64,000 nucleotides of DNA from CAZMXS01 sp964570325 (GTDB lineage Bacteria; Verrucomicrobiota; Kiritimatiellia; CAIQIC01; CAZMXS01), in NCBI GenBank assembly GCA_964570325.1, contig CAZMXS010000016.1, positions 1-64,000 of the forward strand. Reading direction: 5' to 3'. The notes under the pieces are model-generated. The model had not been told where the DNA came from. It saw nothing but the letters and a program-made list of their open reading frames with translations, and searched no databases. Position 1 is the stretch's first letter, and the number at the start of each line of letters is the position of its first letter. A program made the position numbers and the translations under genes. Below are positions 48,384 through 58,211 of this stretch, in pieces.

Positions 48384-50030
48384 TTGTGCACCGTGAGTAC
48401 ATATAAGCTCAATTGCGCGGGTTGGCTCGCGCTGACCTTGTTATGGGCGGGGGTGCCGGATCTGTTGCCGCGGGCCGGAGCGGAGGAGTTGGCCATTCAG
48501 ACCGTGTATCAAACCAGCAACGGTGTTGTCCTGACCTGGCAAGGCGCGACCGGCATGACCTTTGCGGTGGAGACGGCCGACTATCTCGACGCGGCGGAAC
48601 CCTTTGCGCCGTATGCCGCGGAGATCGTGTCCGGCAGTCCGACGGCTGCCTGCACCAACCCGCTGCCGCCCAACCCCATCCTTTTTTATCGTGTCGTGGA
48701 TGCGGCTTTCACCAATCCGCTGGGACGGGTGGTGGTGTTGTCCGACCTGCACTTGAGCCCGATGGCTTCGGCGCCGATCGTTACGCAGTTGCTGGCGGGC
48801 GCGGTGGCCGACTGGGATCTGATCCTGCAGGCCGACACGAACGGTTATTTTACGCCGGACGCCACGGGCAAAAGCGTGGTCAATCCGCGGTTGTTCAACT
48901 CCGCGCTCGATAATGCCCGCGCGGCCTGTCCGGCGCCGGATGCGGTGTTGCTGCTCGGGGATTTCGAATATTACGACTTCAAAGAGCATTATCGCCACGT
49001 TACCGGCGACGAGGACGAGGAAAACTGGCGGACCCTGTTGCTCAAGCAATACGAGTATGTCTTGATGAAGACGGCCCGCGCATTTCCCGGCGCGCCGCTC
49101 TATCCGTGCCTCGGCAACAACGACACGTTCAGCAACGATTACGAAATCGCGGCGGGCGACGATTTTTTCCGGCGCACGGCCGGACTTTTTTACGAGTACG
49201 GATTGAGCCATATTCTGCCGCGCGCCGAGTTCGAGGCCACCTATACCAATGCCGGGCATTACGCGGCTCCGTTTCGCGCCGGTGAAATCATCGCGCTCGA
49301 AAGCGTCTTTTTCTCCGTCAACCACCCCGGCGGGCTGGGCAACGGCAGCAACCAACTGGCCTACCTGGAAAGCCGGCTGAACGCTTGCGAAACGCAAAAT
49401 CGCCCGGTCTGGATTCTCAGCCATATTCCGCCCGGCATCAGTGCGTTCGACACCTGGGCCCATTGGCGGACGGGCGGTGTGCAGCAGGTGGCGACCAACT
49501 GGCGCGAAGATTTTCTCGATCCCTTCGCGGCGGTCGTGGCCCGGCACCGCGGCACGATCGGCAATATCTTCTGCGGGCATTACCATTTGCGCGCCTGGCA
49601 GTTGGCCAACGACCCGGCGGATTCGAATGTGACCGCCGCAATTCAGATCATGGACGGCCTGCTTTATAACCATGGCGACAATCCCGGCTTCAGTGTGCTG
49701 ACGTATGATCGCCGGACCCTGCAACTGCGGCGCGAAGCCATGTATGGCCTGGCGTACGATGACTATCTGCGCGTGACCGGGCCGGCGGTGTGGGATGTGA
49801 TCTTCAACACGGAGCGCGGGCTGCGCCTGGCGAACCTGGGAGCCGAGCGGCTGCTGGACGCCTGGACTGATATGGCCGCCGCCGGCTCCGCCGGCTATGA
49901 ATACTACCGGGATGAATATAATTGCGGCCGGCCGCCGTACGTAATCAACGCCACCAACTGGCCGGTTTATCACGGCGAGATGCGCTGGATCAACCCCGCC
50001 CAGTTTCTGCATAATGTCGCACCGCCTTAG
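48384..50030 (+). CDS. Secreted metallophosphoesterase (acid sphingomyelinase-like)
   Basis: 548 aa counted from TTG 48384; GTG 48393 is an equal candidate. A signal peptide (LALTLLWAGVPDLLPRAGA) precedes a small beta domain, then a calcineurin-type phosphoesterase: VVVLSDLHLSP, LLLGDFEYYD, CLGNNDTF, WILSHIPPG and GHYHLRAW supply the two-metal ligands. The layout resembles acid sphingomyelinase and Ppn1-like phosphodiesterases. Probable periplasmic phosphate-ester hydrolase; substrate unknown. Confidence 0.82.
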   Translation: MCTVSTYKLNCAGWLALTLLWAGVPDLLPRAGAEELAIQTVYQTSNGVVLTWQGATGMTFAVETADYLDAAEPFAPYAAEIVSGSPTAACTNPLPPNPILFYRVVDAAFTNPLGRVVVLSDLHLSPMASAPIVTQLLAGAVADWDLILQADTNGYFTPDATGKSVVNPRLFNSALDNARAACPAPDAVLLLGDFEYYDFKEHYRHVTGDEDEENWRTLLLKQYEYVLMKTARAFPGAPLYPCLGNNDTFSNDYEIAAGDDFFRRTAGLFYEYGLSHILPRAEFEATYTNAGHYAAPFRAGEIIALESVFFSVNHPGGLGNGSNQLAYLESRLNACETQNRPVWILSHIPPGISAFDTWAHWRTGGVQQVATNWREDFLDPFAAVVARHRGTIGNIFCGHYHLRAWQLANDPADSNVTAAIQIMDGLLYNHGDNPGFSVLTYDRRTLQLRREAMYGLAYDDYLRVTGPAVWDVIFNTERGLRLANLGAERLLDAWTDMAAAGSAGYEYYRDEYNCGRPPYVINATNWPVYHGEMRWINPAQFLHNVAPP

Positions 50031-50215
50031 GCGCCGCAGGGCGCGAGCCTCCTGCCTGTTTCCCGCACTTCAAGTCTTCCCTTGTTTGTCCGGGCGGGAC
50101 ACCTGGACCGTACCGAAAACCTCTTGCCGCGAACCGGTCCGTGATTCCGGCCGGCCGCGCCCCCCGTCTTTTTTTCATGGTTTCTGAGCCGATGTGTTTG
50201 GGGTAATCTGGGGCT

Positions 50216-51421
50216 ATGTCGAATCCGCGTCTGATCACGATTACCGATGAAGAGCAAGGCCATAGCCGGCGGGAGACGTTGCTGGACGGCCAGTATACGG
50301 TGGTTTCCCGCTCCGGCCTCAGCGCCACGGAGCGGGCGCTGATCGAATCCCTGCCGACCCTGAAAAACCCCCGGCGACTCCTGCTGATCGGCAACCGCAC
50401 CGGGGTGGTCGGGTTGATCGCGGCCGACCGGCAACCCGGCCTGGCGGTGGAAATGTTGTGCCTGGATATCCACCACGCGCGGACTGCGCGGCGGAACCTG
50501 GCGGAAAACCGCGCCCATGCGGTTTCCGTCGAATGTGCGCCGTATGTGGCGGGCCGCGCGGTGTATGACACCGCGTTGCTGCAGCTTTCGCGCGGCGGCA
50601 TGACCGGCGAGCTGGTCGAGGATTTCCTCCAGCAAATCCATCTGGCGCTGCAGCCTGAGGGCCAACTGCTGGTTGCCTTGGACGACGCGCCCGAGCGCCT
50701 GGCTGGGCGGCTCAAGGAACTGTTTGGCGGCTGCCGGCGGCAAATGTTCGGCGGCCAGTCCGTCCTGACGGCGTTGAAGCGCAAACCGCTCAGGAAAGAG
50801 CGCCGCTTCACGGCCGAGTTGACCATGACCCTGCCGGGCCGAAAACCGGTTCGCCTCGTGACGATTCCCGGTGTTTTCGCGCATCGCAAGGTGGACGAGG
50901 GGGCGCTGGCGCTAGCGGAAACGGCGGTTGCGGATGTCCAGGCCGGCGACGTCGTGCTGGACCTGGGGTGCGGCGCCGGAACAGTTGGACTGGCGCTGGC
51001 GGTGAACCAGGTGCAGGCGCATGTGACGTTCGTGGATTCCAATGCGCGGGCCGTGTGGGCCGCGGAACAGAACTGCCGGCTGAACGCGGTGACGAACTAT
51101 GCCGTGGCGCTGGGCGACGATGCCCCGAATGACGGCCGCGCCTTCACGCTTTTTGTCGCCAACCCGCCATACTTCTCCCACTACGACATCGCCGAGCGCT
51201 TCATCCAGACCGCCCGCCGCAAGTTGGCGCCTGGCGGGCGCGCGTATCTCGTCGCCAAGAACGCCGCGGGGCACGAGCACCTGATGCGCCGAGCCTTCGG
51301 CAACGCGGAGATCATCCGGCGGCGCGGCTACCAGGTGGTGAAGTCGGTGCGCCGGAAATATACCATCGTTCGCGACGACAATTTTACCCTGGCGCCGCGC
51401 CCGCCGCAGGAACCCGATTGA
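50216..51421 (+). CDS. RsmC/RlmG-like rRNA guanine methyltransferase
   Basis: 401 aa with two related halves. The N-terminal half is a degenerate Rossmann domain (RRLLLIGNRTGVVGLIA); the C-terminal half is active, with IPGVFAHRKVDEGALALAE, SAM motif VLDLGCGAGTVGL and the catalytic NPPYFS. This matches the duplicated RsmC/RlmG architecture for N2-methylguanine in 16S or 23S rRNA; which site is unclear. No Shine-Dalgarno sequence is visible; TAATCT at 50204-50209 ends 6 nt before the ATG, with only a weak -35 (TTTCTG, 50181-50186). Confidence 0.85.
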   Translation: MSNPRLITITDEEQGHSRRETLLDGQYTVVSRSGLSATERALIESLPTLKNPRRLLLIGNRTGVVGLIAADRQPGLAVEMLCLDIHHARTARRNLAENRAHAVSVECAPYVAGRAVYDTALLQLSRGGMTGELVEDFLQQIHLALQPEGQLLVALDDAPERLAGRLKELFGGCRRQMFGGQSVLTALKRKPLRKERRFTAELTMTLPGRKPVRLVTIPGVFAHRKVDEGALALAETAVADVQAGDVVLDLGCGAGTVGLALAVNQVQAHVTFVDSNARAVWAAEQNCRLNAVTNYAVALGDDAPNDGRAFTLFVANPPYFSHYDIAERFIQTARRKLAPGGRAYLVAKNAAGHEHLMRRAFGNAEIIRRRGYQVVKSVRRKYTIVRDDNFTLAPRPPQEPD

Positions 51422-51509
51422 GTTCCGTCCATGCCTGATCGTGCGCGCACGCCGTTTGTCCGCTCTATCGCCTCGACAAATTCCGTCGCAACCCACATCG
51501 TTGCGCCGC

Positions 51510-54464
51510 ATGAAGACCCGGCTTGCGCCATTGGGGCTGGCGCTGCTGCTGGCTGGAGCGGCGACCGGTCGGGCGGAAGAGGAGCGCGCCATGAGCAATC
51601 AGACCGCGGCGGAATTTCGATTTCCCGGCAAACGCATTGAGGGCGTGATGGGCAACGGCCGGCTGGTGGCCACGCTGTGGCCGGGCCAGCTTGTTTTCCG
51701 CTATAATCCGATCGTCGCGGAAGTGCGGTTCGGACTGGCGTCCGGCGGCGCAATCCGCGGATTTGACGAACTGCCGGTGGATTCCGAGTTTTTCCCTGGC
51801 TGTGTGCGCTATGTCATGCGCGCCGACGGTTGCGTTTTCACATTGAGTCATACCTGTCTGCCGGACGCGGACGTCTATGCGCTGGTCCTGGAAGTCGCGC
51901 GCGAGTCCGGGACCGGAGCGGTTCCGGATTGGGTGCTGGAGATCAGGCCGGCGGGCCCTGCCGAGGCTGCGGCCGACGGCGTCCGGGCCGGGCCCAATCG
52001 GGTATCGCTCTGCGGCCGGCTTGTCCGCGCCCAGCCCGCGCCCGACGGCGCGATCCGGCTGACCGTGCCCCTGACACCTGGCGCCGCCGGCCGGGACACG
52101 GCTTGCGTGCTGCTGGGGCCGGAGCCGGAAGTGCGCCGCGCCGCGGCGACCGCGCCCGAGCAATGGCCCGCGCGCGTGATCGCGCATTACCTTGGCGCGG
52201 GGCTGAAGCTGGCCGGCCCGGAGCCTGATCTGAACCGCGCGGTGGAGTTCATGAAGTACCACATGCAATTGGGGTATGACTGGCCGCGCACAATGGTCTG
52301 CGACATGTTCCGCTGGCGCGATGTCTGGTCGCGGGATCTAGGCAGCGGCTTCGGCTTGGGCGCGCTGGCCGCGGGCCGATTCGATGCCGCGCGCAACAGC
52401 CTGCGCTACGAGCTCCAGCGCCATTCCCGCCATGCGCCCGCGGGGCTGAAAGTGTCCGACGATTCCTCGCAGGGCGGCAGTGTCGAGGGGTTGGGCTTCA
52501 TTCTCGATCTGGTCTGGCGGTACTATCTGCATACCGGCGACCGGGAACTGCTGGCGCAGGCGCGCGCCACGCTCCTGCCCTGGGTCGAGATGTGGCTGGC
52601 GCGCGACTACGATGCCGACGGACTGGTCGTGGATGTGACCGAGTGGATGGATCACTCGCGATTCTTTCGCCTGCCGGAAGGAATCCAAACCTTGTATTCG
52701 AATGTATTGTTTGCGCAATTGGCCGAGCGTTTCGCCCAAATCAACCGTGCATTGGGGTTCGAGACCGCGGCCGAACCGTATGCGGCGCGGGCCGCGCAGA
52801 CACGGCGGCAGATCAATGCGCAGTATTGGAATCCGCGCGGATTCTACAACAATTACCGGTTGTGGGACGTGGCCGACGAAAAAGTGGATTCCGGCGCCAA
52901 TGCGCTGGCCATCCTGTTCGGGCTGGCGTCACCCGAGCGCGCCGCGGCCGCGTTGGCGACGTTGCGGGCCCACAACTGGCGGCGCTACGGCAGCGTGACG
53001 ATTTTTCCGCCGATGAAATACGCGGGGCCGGAAAACGACCAGAACGTGAAATGCTGGCCGTGGTGGGAGGCCAAGGAAGCCAAGGCTCGCCTGCTCAACG
53101 GCGATTCGGCCGGCGGGCTGCAACTGTTGAAATGGTGCACGGACACGCTGGCTTATGAGCGTTTTCCCGGCCTGATGGAGGAATACCTGGAGCCGGATAC
53201 CGGCGAGATCGAAAGTTTCGCGGGGCACGCCTTCATCACCGGCGCGGGTTCCGTGCTGGATTGCATCGCTGAAGGGTTGCTGGGCTTCAGTGTGCTGGAG
53301 CCGGGCGCCGCGGCAGTCCGAATCGCGCCCAATGTGCCGGAGTCCTGGCGCGACTGGGCGGCGGAATTCCCGCTCGCCGACGGCGTCCTGAAATACACGC
53401 GCCGTGATGCGACGATCCAAGTTCAACTGCGCCATCCCACGACGCGGACGCTCCAGGTTGGACTGCCGCCGGGCCGGCGGATCGGCGCGCTGATCCTCAA
53501 CGGCGCGGCCCAAACGGCGTTTCGGTATCGGGACGCGGCGCGCGGGGGGCTGGCGGAAGTGGACCTGCCGGAACAGCCGGCGGCCGTCAGCCTGGAGATC
53601 ACGCTGGCAGACGGCGCGCCGGAAACGGTCGCGGCGGCGCCCGCGCCGCCGCCCATGGCGCCACCGCGGGATGATGCGCCAATGGTCGTCACGGCGGCCG
53701 TCAAAACCATCGGCCTATTCTATGAGCCGGGAGTGTTGCGTCTGGCGTGGGAACAGGTGAACGCGGCGCGCACCATACTGGCGCGCGCGGGGAAGGAAAC
53801 CGTGATTCTGGATAGCCAGGGGGTGGCGGAGGCGCAGCCCAAGACGGTCCAGGCGGTGGCGTTTGTGGGTAATATCATGCCCTGGCAGGATACGTCCGGG
53901 CGCCGTATTTCGGAGCGGCTGCAGGCATTCCTGGACGCCGGCGGGCGGCTGGTGCTCTGGGGCGCCGCGTGTGAGCCCAAGGGCAAGATGGGCGAACGCG
54001 GCAGTTTGATCGAATGGCAAACACCGTTACCGGCTGGGGCGGAGACGAAATCTCCGGCTATCTGGCAATATTATGACGAGGCGGCCGGACGGTTGGCGGG
54101 CGCGCCGGCCCGCGGCGGTGTCGGTTACTGGGGCGTGGGGGATTATTTTCCCGGTTGGCCGCTTTCGCTGGGGCTGTTCGGTTTGGCGGAAGAATGCCGG
54201 GGCATTCAGTTCGCGAGCGGGCCGGCTCCGCTGGATATCCCGGTGCTGAATGTCTATACCGATTTCGCCTGCCATTATCCCTGGCAGTTTACGCCGCTGG
54301 CCTACACCGTGCGTGTCGAGCAATGGGTGGAGGGGCCCCTGCCGGATCGCTATCCGTGCGCGGCCCGCATCCGCCACGCCCAAACCGGCGGCGAGATTAT
54401 CCTCCTGGCCCCGGAATTGATCGCACAACCGGTCATGGCGGAATGGCTGGGTCAGATTTTATGA
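51510..54464 (+). CDS. Secreted six-hairpin glycosidase (alpha-L-rhamnosidase-like)
   Basis: 984 aa from ATG 51510, which starts a good signal peptide (KTRLAPLGLALLLAGAATGRA). After an N-terminal beta domain, residues about 240-640 form an (alpha/alpha)6 barrel: DMFRWRDVWSRDLGSGFGLG, YYLHTGDRELL, WMDHSRFF, YSNVLFAQLAE and AFITGAGSVLDCIAEGLLGF. This matches GH78/GH63/GH15-like six-hairpin enzymes; the precise family is not certain. The last 300 residues contain a glutamine-amidotransferase-like or ThuA-like Rossmann region (FLDAGGRLVLWGAAC). Probably plant or algal polysaccharide breakdown. Confidence 0.75.
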   Translation: MKTRLAPLGLALLLAGAATGRAEEERAMSNQTAAEFRFPGKRIEGVMGNGRLVATLWPGQLVFRYNPIVAEVRFGLASGGAIRGFDELPVDSEFFPGCVRYVMRADGCVFTLSHTCLPDADVYALVLEVARESGTGAVPDWVLEIRPAGPAEAAADGVRAGPNRVSLCGRLVRAQPAPDGAIRLTVPLTPGAAGRDTACVLLGPEPEVRRAAATAPEQWPARVIAHYLGAGLKLAGPEPDLNRAVEFMKYHMQLGYDWPRTMVCDMFRWRDVWSRDLGSGFGLGALAAGRFDAARNSLRYELQRHSRHAPAGLKVSDDSSQGGSVEGLGFILDLVWRYYLHTGDRELLAQARATLLPWVEMWLARDYDADGLVVDVTEWMDHSRFFRLPEGIQTLYSNVLFAQLAERFAQINRALGFETAAEPYAARAAQTRRQINAQYWNPRGFYNNYRLWDVADEKVDSGANALAILFGLASPERAAAALATLRAHNWRRYGSVTIFPPMKYAGPENDQNVKCWPWWEAKEAKARLLNGDSAGGLQLLKWCTDTLAYERFPGLMEEYLEPDTGEIESFAGHAFITGAGSVLDCIAEGLLGFSVLEPGAAAVRIAPNVPESWRDWAAEFPLADGVLKYTRRDATIQVQLRHPTTRTLQVGLPPGRRIGALILNGAAQTAFRYRDAARGGLAEVDLPEQPAAVSLEITLADGAPETVAAAPAPPPMAPPRDDAPMVVTAAVKTIGLFYEPGVLRLAWEQVNAARTILARAGKETVILDSQGVAEAQPKTVQAVAFVGNIMPWQDTSGRRISERLQAFLDAGGRLVLWGAACEPKGKMGERGSLIEWQTPLPAGAETKSPAIWQYYDEAAGRLAGAPARGGVGYWGVGDYFPGWPLSLGLFGLAEECRGIQFASGPAPLDIPVLNVYTDFACHYPWQFTPLAYTVRVEQWVEGPLPDRYPCAARIRHAQTGGEIILLAPELIAQPVMAEWLGQIL

Positions 54465-54564
54465 CCCGGCCGGGCGGCTGTCGAGCGGGTCCCGGCGGCC
54501 GAACCCGCGCCCCATAAAAACGCGCAAAGCACCGGCGGGTGGCTCCGAACCGCGCATTCCGGCA

Positions 54565-54593
54565 TTGTCGCCGGCGGCGCCGGCCGCTAATCT
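54565..54593 (+). promoter_or_regulatory. Candidate leaderless promoter of cysK
   Basis: TTGTCG (54565-54570), 17 nt and TAATCT (54588-54593), then 8 nt to the ATG at 54602. No ribosome site is present between. Confidence 0.5.
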
Positions 54594-54601
54594 ATTCGGC
54601 C

Positions 54602-55489
54602 ATGCTTACGGACAACATTCTGGATTTGATCGGCAATACGCCGATGGTGCAGTTGAAAGGCGAGAACGTCTTCGCCAAGGCGGAATATCTCAATCCGGGC
54701 GGCAGCATCAAGGATCGCGTCGCGTTGTCCATGCTCGAGGGCGCCGAGCGCGACGGGAAATTGAAGCCCGATTCGATCATTGTCGAACCGACCTCCGGCA
54801 ACACCGGCATCGGGATCGCGATGGTCGGCCGCCTGAAGGGTTACAAGGTGCGCATCGTCATGCCCGAGAACATGAGCGAGGAGCGCAAGAAACTCATCCG
54901 GACCCTCGGCGCGGAATTGATTCTGACGCCGGCGCAGGACAGCATTGGCGGCGCGGTGCGCGTGGTCGAGGAGATGGCCGCGGCGGATCCGCGGGTGTAT
55001 GTGCCGCAGCAGTTCAAGAACCCCGACAACCCGCGCACTCATTACGAAGAGACCGCGCACGAAATCTGGCGGCAGATGACCGGCGAGATCGCCGCGTTTG
55101 TCGCCGGCGTCGGCAGCGGCGGCACGCTGCAAGGCGTCGGCCGGTTCCTGCGGGAGCACAAGCCCGGTGTCCGGATTGTCGCGGTTGAGCCGAAAAATGT
55201 TTCCGCCATTTTGGGCCACGAGCCGGGCCTGCACCAGATCCAAGGGATTGGCGACGGGTTCATTCCCGATATCCTGGACGTCAGCCTGGTGGATGAAGTG
55301 GTTGAGGTTACGGATGACGACGCCATTGAGACCACGCGCCGGTTGGGCCGGGATTATGGACTGCTGGTGGGCATCTCGTCCGGCGCAAATGTCTGGGCGG
55401 CGCGCGAGGTCGCCCGGCGCCACGCCGGGCATATCGTCACCGTGCTGCCGGATCGCGCCGAACGCTACTTCAGCACTGCCTTGATGTGA
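54602..55489 (+). CDS. cysK: Cysteine synthase (O-acetylserine sulfhydrylase)
   Basis: 295 aa. PLP lysine K37 lies in NPGGSIKDRVA, the phosphate/substrate loop TSGNTG at 64-69, and the PLP-phosphate site VGSGGTLQG near 178. EPTSGNTGIGIA and KGYKVRIVMPENMSEERK are typical. It makes cysteine from O-acetylserine and sulfide. It is about 10-15 residues shorter than E. coli CysK at the C-terminus. No cysE is in the window. Confidence 0.92.
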   Translation: MLTDNILDLIGNTPMVQLKGENVFAKAEYLNPGGSIKDRVALSMLEGAERDGKLKPDSIIVEPTSGNTGIGIAMVGRLKGYKVRIVMPENMSEERKKLIRTLGAELILTPAQDSIGGAVRVVEEMAAADPRVYVPQQFKNPDNPRTHYEETAHEIWRQMTGEIAAFVAGVGSGGTLQGVGRFLREHKPGVRIVAVEPKNVSAILGHEPGLHQIQGIGDGFIPDILDVSLVDEVVEVTDDDAIETTRRLGRDYGLLVGISSGANVWAAREVARRHAGHIVTVLPDRAERYFSTALM

Positions 55490-55690
55490 CGAATGCGCCG
55501 CCCGCGCGGCGGCCTGAGGTATTTCGTGGAGCGCGGGCCGGCGGCCCATTTCAAGCATCAATTTGTCCTGCATGATCCATGCGCGGACGGGGTCCCGCGC
55601 CCCGAAACGATGCGCGGGCGAAAAGCCATCTTCCTTTGCGGAGCCCAATATGTTATACAACTGAATAAGTAACATGATGGGAGACTGCGC
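55490..55690. other. Intergenic region before the secreted-protein operon
   Basis: GC-rich first half with CGCCGCCCGCGCGGCGG-type hairpin potential just after cysK. The last 60 nt turn AT-rich; TTCCTT and TATACA 17 nt apart near 55630-55659 are a weak promoter candidate. GGGAG lies shortly before the ATG at 55691. Confidence 0.35.
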
Positions 55691-58186
55691 ATGAAAGTCA
55701 TGTTATGCGGTCTGTTGTTCAGTTTGGTTTGTTGGGCCGGCTTGCCGGCTGGAGCGCTCGCCGGAATTGCAGGACCGTTCGCATCACTTGATCCATTGCC
55801 CGATCCCGCGCCGCGTCCGCCGCAGAATTATGAAGGCGCGATTGCCTATGACGGGACCAATTGGGTGATGGTCTGGGCCACCGATATTCCCAGCGCCGTC
55901 ATGGCGATTCGGATGGACGCCAGCGGGCGGCTGGCGGATTCGCAGGCCTATCTCATCACCCCCAATAACCTTTCGGGCAGTGCCGCCCGACGCACGCCGG
56001 CGGTGGCCGCCGCGGGCGGGAAATGTCTGTTTGTGTGGCATGAAAGTCAGGGTGGCGTCTACCGTTTGGCCGGCCGGTGCATGACCTCCGCCGGCCAACC
56101 GCTGGACCTGGCGGCTTTCACGATCACCAACGTCAGTTCAAGCCTGCCTTATCCCGGCCTCGCGGCGGATTCCAACGGTTATCTGTTGGTTTGGCAAACC
56201 AACAGCAGCCGGCATGTTTCCGCGACCCGCTTGAATGCCGCCGGACGCCCGCAGGGCGCCACCTTCCGCCTGGCCACCAATGGCACGATTTCCAGCGCGC
56301 CTGCCGTGGCTTGGGGCAACTTCAGTATCGGTCAGTCGGCCCACTTGGCGGTTTGGGACCGCAACAACGATATCTATGGCGCGCGCATCACCACCGTGGG
56401 TGCGTTGCTGGACCCGGTGCCGTTGGCCATCTGCACGAACGCCGGCGCGCAGAGCGAACCGGCCGTGGCGGCCGGCTTGGGCCCCGGCGGGCAGGAAGGC
56501 TGGTGGGTGCTCTATACCGATTCGCGATCCGGCGCCGCCGATATCTACGGCAGTTTCGTGAATAGCGCCGGCGTTGTCGGCTGTGCCGGCACGGGCATGC
56601 CGATCATCGCGACGGCCGGCGCCCAGAGCGCGCCCGCGATTGCCTGGGATGGGACACGATATGTCATAGGCTGGCACGACGCGGGCGGGATGGATCGCGT
56701 AGGTTATAGTGTGATGAGTGTCAGCGGGATGGTCAGCGATGCCGCCGGCAGCATTTGCTCGACCAACGAAACGACCTACAACCGGCTGGCCGCCGGGATG
56801 GCCGGGCAATTACTCGACCTGCATTATTTCTATGATTGCCAGCGCGCGACCCTGCTGACCCGGACCGCCGATACATTAAGCATTGTGACGGATCGGGTGG
56901 TCTCCGTCAGTGGCGCATTTCAGACCTGGCCGGACGGCGGATTTGACGGGGCGAATTGCTGGGCCGTCTGGAAACGCGGCAGCCTGGGGGGGCAGGCCGG
57001 CGATGATATCTGCGCGGCGCGCTTTTCACCGGCGGGCGTGGTGCTCGATTCGCCGGCGATCGCGGTTTGCGCGACCAACCAGCGGCAGGATTATCCGGCG
57101 GTGGCCTGCAATACCGGCCGGATTCTGGCGGTCTGGGCGGATGCCCGCGCCGGGGCCGACCAGATTTGGGGCCAGTTCCTGCGGCCCGGTGGCAGCCTGG
57201 CGGGAACCAATTTCCCGCTCGGCAACGCGGGCACCACGTTCGGCGCGGTCGCCAGTGACGGCACGAATTTTCTCGTTGCCTGGGAAGAATCGGGCGGGAG
57301 CATTGGCAGCCGCTTCGTGCGCGCGAATGGCACGCTGTCCGCCGTGCAGACTTATGGGGGCGATGGAGACAACCCGAAGGTGGCCTTTGGCAGCAATGTG
57401 TACCTGGTGGTTTGGGAGGATGGCAACAACAGCATTCGGGCCCGGCGCTACCGCTCCGATGAAACGCTGCTCGACGCTTTGATCACCATTGAATCCGGCG
57501 ATAGCTTGTACGAACCGGCGATCGCCTACAACCCGGCGACCAACCGGTTTCTCGTGGTCTGGGAAGATTATCCGGAAGTGATGGGCCGGATCGTGGATCC
57601 CGGCTCCGGCGCCGTCTCGTCCACGTTGATCTTGGTGACCCCCGAGGAAGGGTTGAAGGTGGATCCGCGCGTCCTGTATGACGGGCAGACCTGGGTGGTG
57701 ACTTGGGCCGATTCCACGGCGGCCAATAACTACTATGCCGCGCGCGTCGCCGGCGATGGAACCCTGCTGGACACCAACGCCATGCGCATCCTCTCGCGCA
57801 ACTCGCGGATTCTGGGCGCGGCCGCGAGCGGCGCGGCCGGCGGCCCCGCCTGGTGGCTGGCGCACGGAATTTTCTATGACAATGGGGCCAACGTCTACAA
57901 CGCCTATCGGGTCTTTGCGTTGCCCTGGCAGCCCGGGCCGCAGACCAATATCACGCCGCTTGTGCTGACGGCTGATCAACTGCCCGGCAATCTGGCCCGG
58001 GTGCAGTTTACCGAGCCGGTCCCGGTCTGCACCAATTACGTTGTCGAGACCGCCGTTCGCGTGGCGGGCGGCTGGACTGCGGTGAGCAATGGCGCGATCA
58101 TGGTCCCGAACGGAGTGATCGGCGGGATTGTCTGCACGAATATTCCAGGTGGCAGCGCATTCTACCGGGTGCGCGGCGCGCGGTGA
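55691..58186 (+). CDS. Large secreted repeat protein, probable beta-propeller
   Basis: 831 aa. Signal peptide LLFSLVCWAGLPAGALA. The rest repeats a module of about 50-60 residues: an Ala-rich strand (PAVAWDG), a VVWED/VVWATD/FVWHE strand, then a small-residue region with R or D, for example YLVVWEDGNNSIRARRYR and VVWEDYPEVMGRI. This alternation of W-x-D blades resembles beta-propellers used for binding sugars or proteins. No catalytic site or anchor is recognised. It starts a three-gene operon of envelope proteins. Confidence 0.7.
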   Translation: MKVMLCGLLFSLVCWAGLPAGALAGIAGPFASLDPLPDPAPRPPQNYEGAIAYDGTNWVMVWATDIPSAVMAIRMDASGRLADSQAYLITPNNLSGSAARRTPAVAAAGGKCLFVWHESQGGVYRLAGRCMTSAGQPLDLAAFTITNVSSSLPYPGLAADSNGYLLVWQTNSSRHVSATRLNAAGRPQGATFRLATNGTISSAPAVAWGNFSIGQSAHLAVWDRNNDIYGARITTVGALLDPVPLAICTNAGAQSEPAVAAGLGPGGQEGWWVLYTDSRSGAADIYGSFVNSAGVVGCAGTGMPIIATAGAQSAPAIAWDGTRYVIGWHDAGGMDRVGYSVMSVSGMVSDAAGSICSTNETTYNRLAAGMAGQLLDLHYFYDCQRATLLTRTADTLSIVTDRVVSVSGAFQTWPDGGFDGANCWAVWKRGSLGGQAGDDICAARFSPAGVVLDSPAIAVCATNQRQDYPAVACNTGRILAVWADARAGADQIWGQFLRPGGSLAGTNFPLGNAGTTFGAVASDGTNFLVAWEESGGSIGSRFVRANGTLSAVQTYGGDGDNPKVAFGSNVYLVVWEDGNNSIRARRYRSDETLLDALITIESGDSLYEPAIAYNPATNRFLVVWEDYPEVMGRIVDPGSGAVSSTLILVTPEEGLKVDPRVLYDGQTWVVTWADSTAANNYYAARVAGDGTLLDTNAMRILSRNSRILGAAASGAAGGPAWWLAHGIFYDNGANVYNAYRVFALPWQPGPQTNITPLVLTADQLPGNLARVQFTEPVPVCTNYVVETAVRVAGGWTAVSNGAIMVPNGVIGGIVCTNIPGGSAFYRVRGAR

Positions 58187-58211
58187 ACGAACAAACAAGG
58201 GAGGGTGGAAC

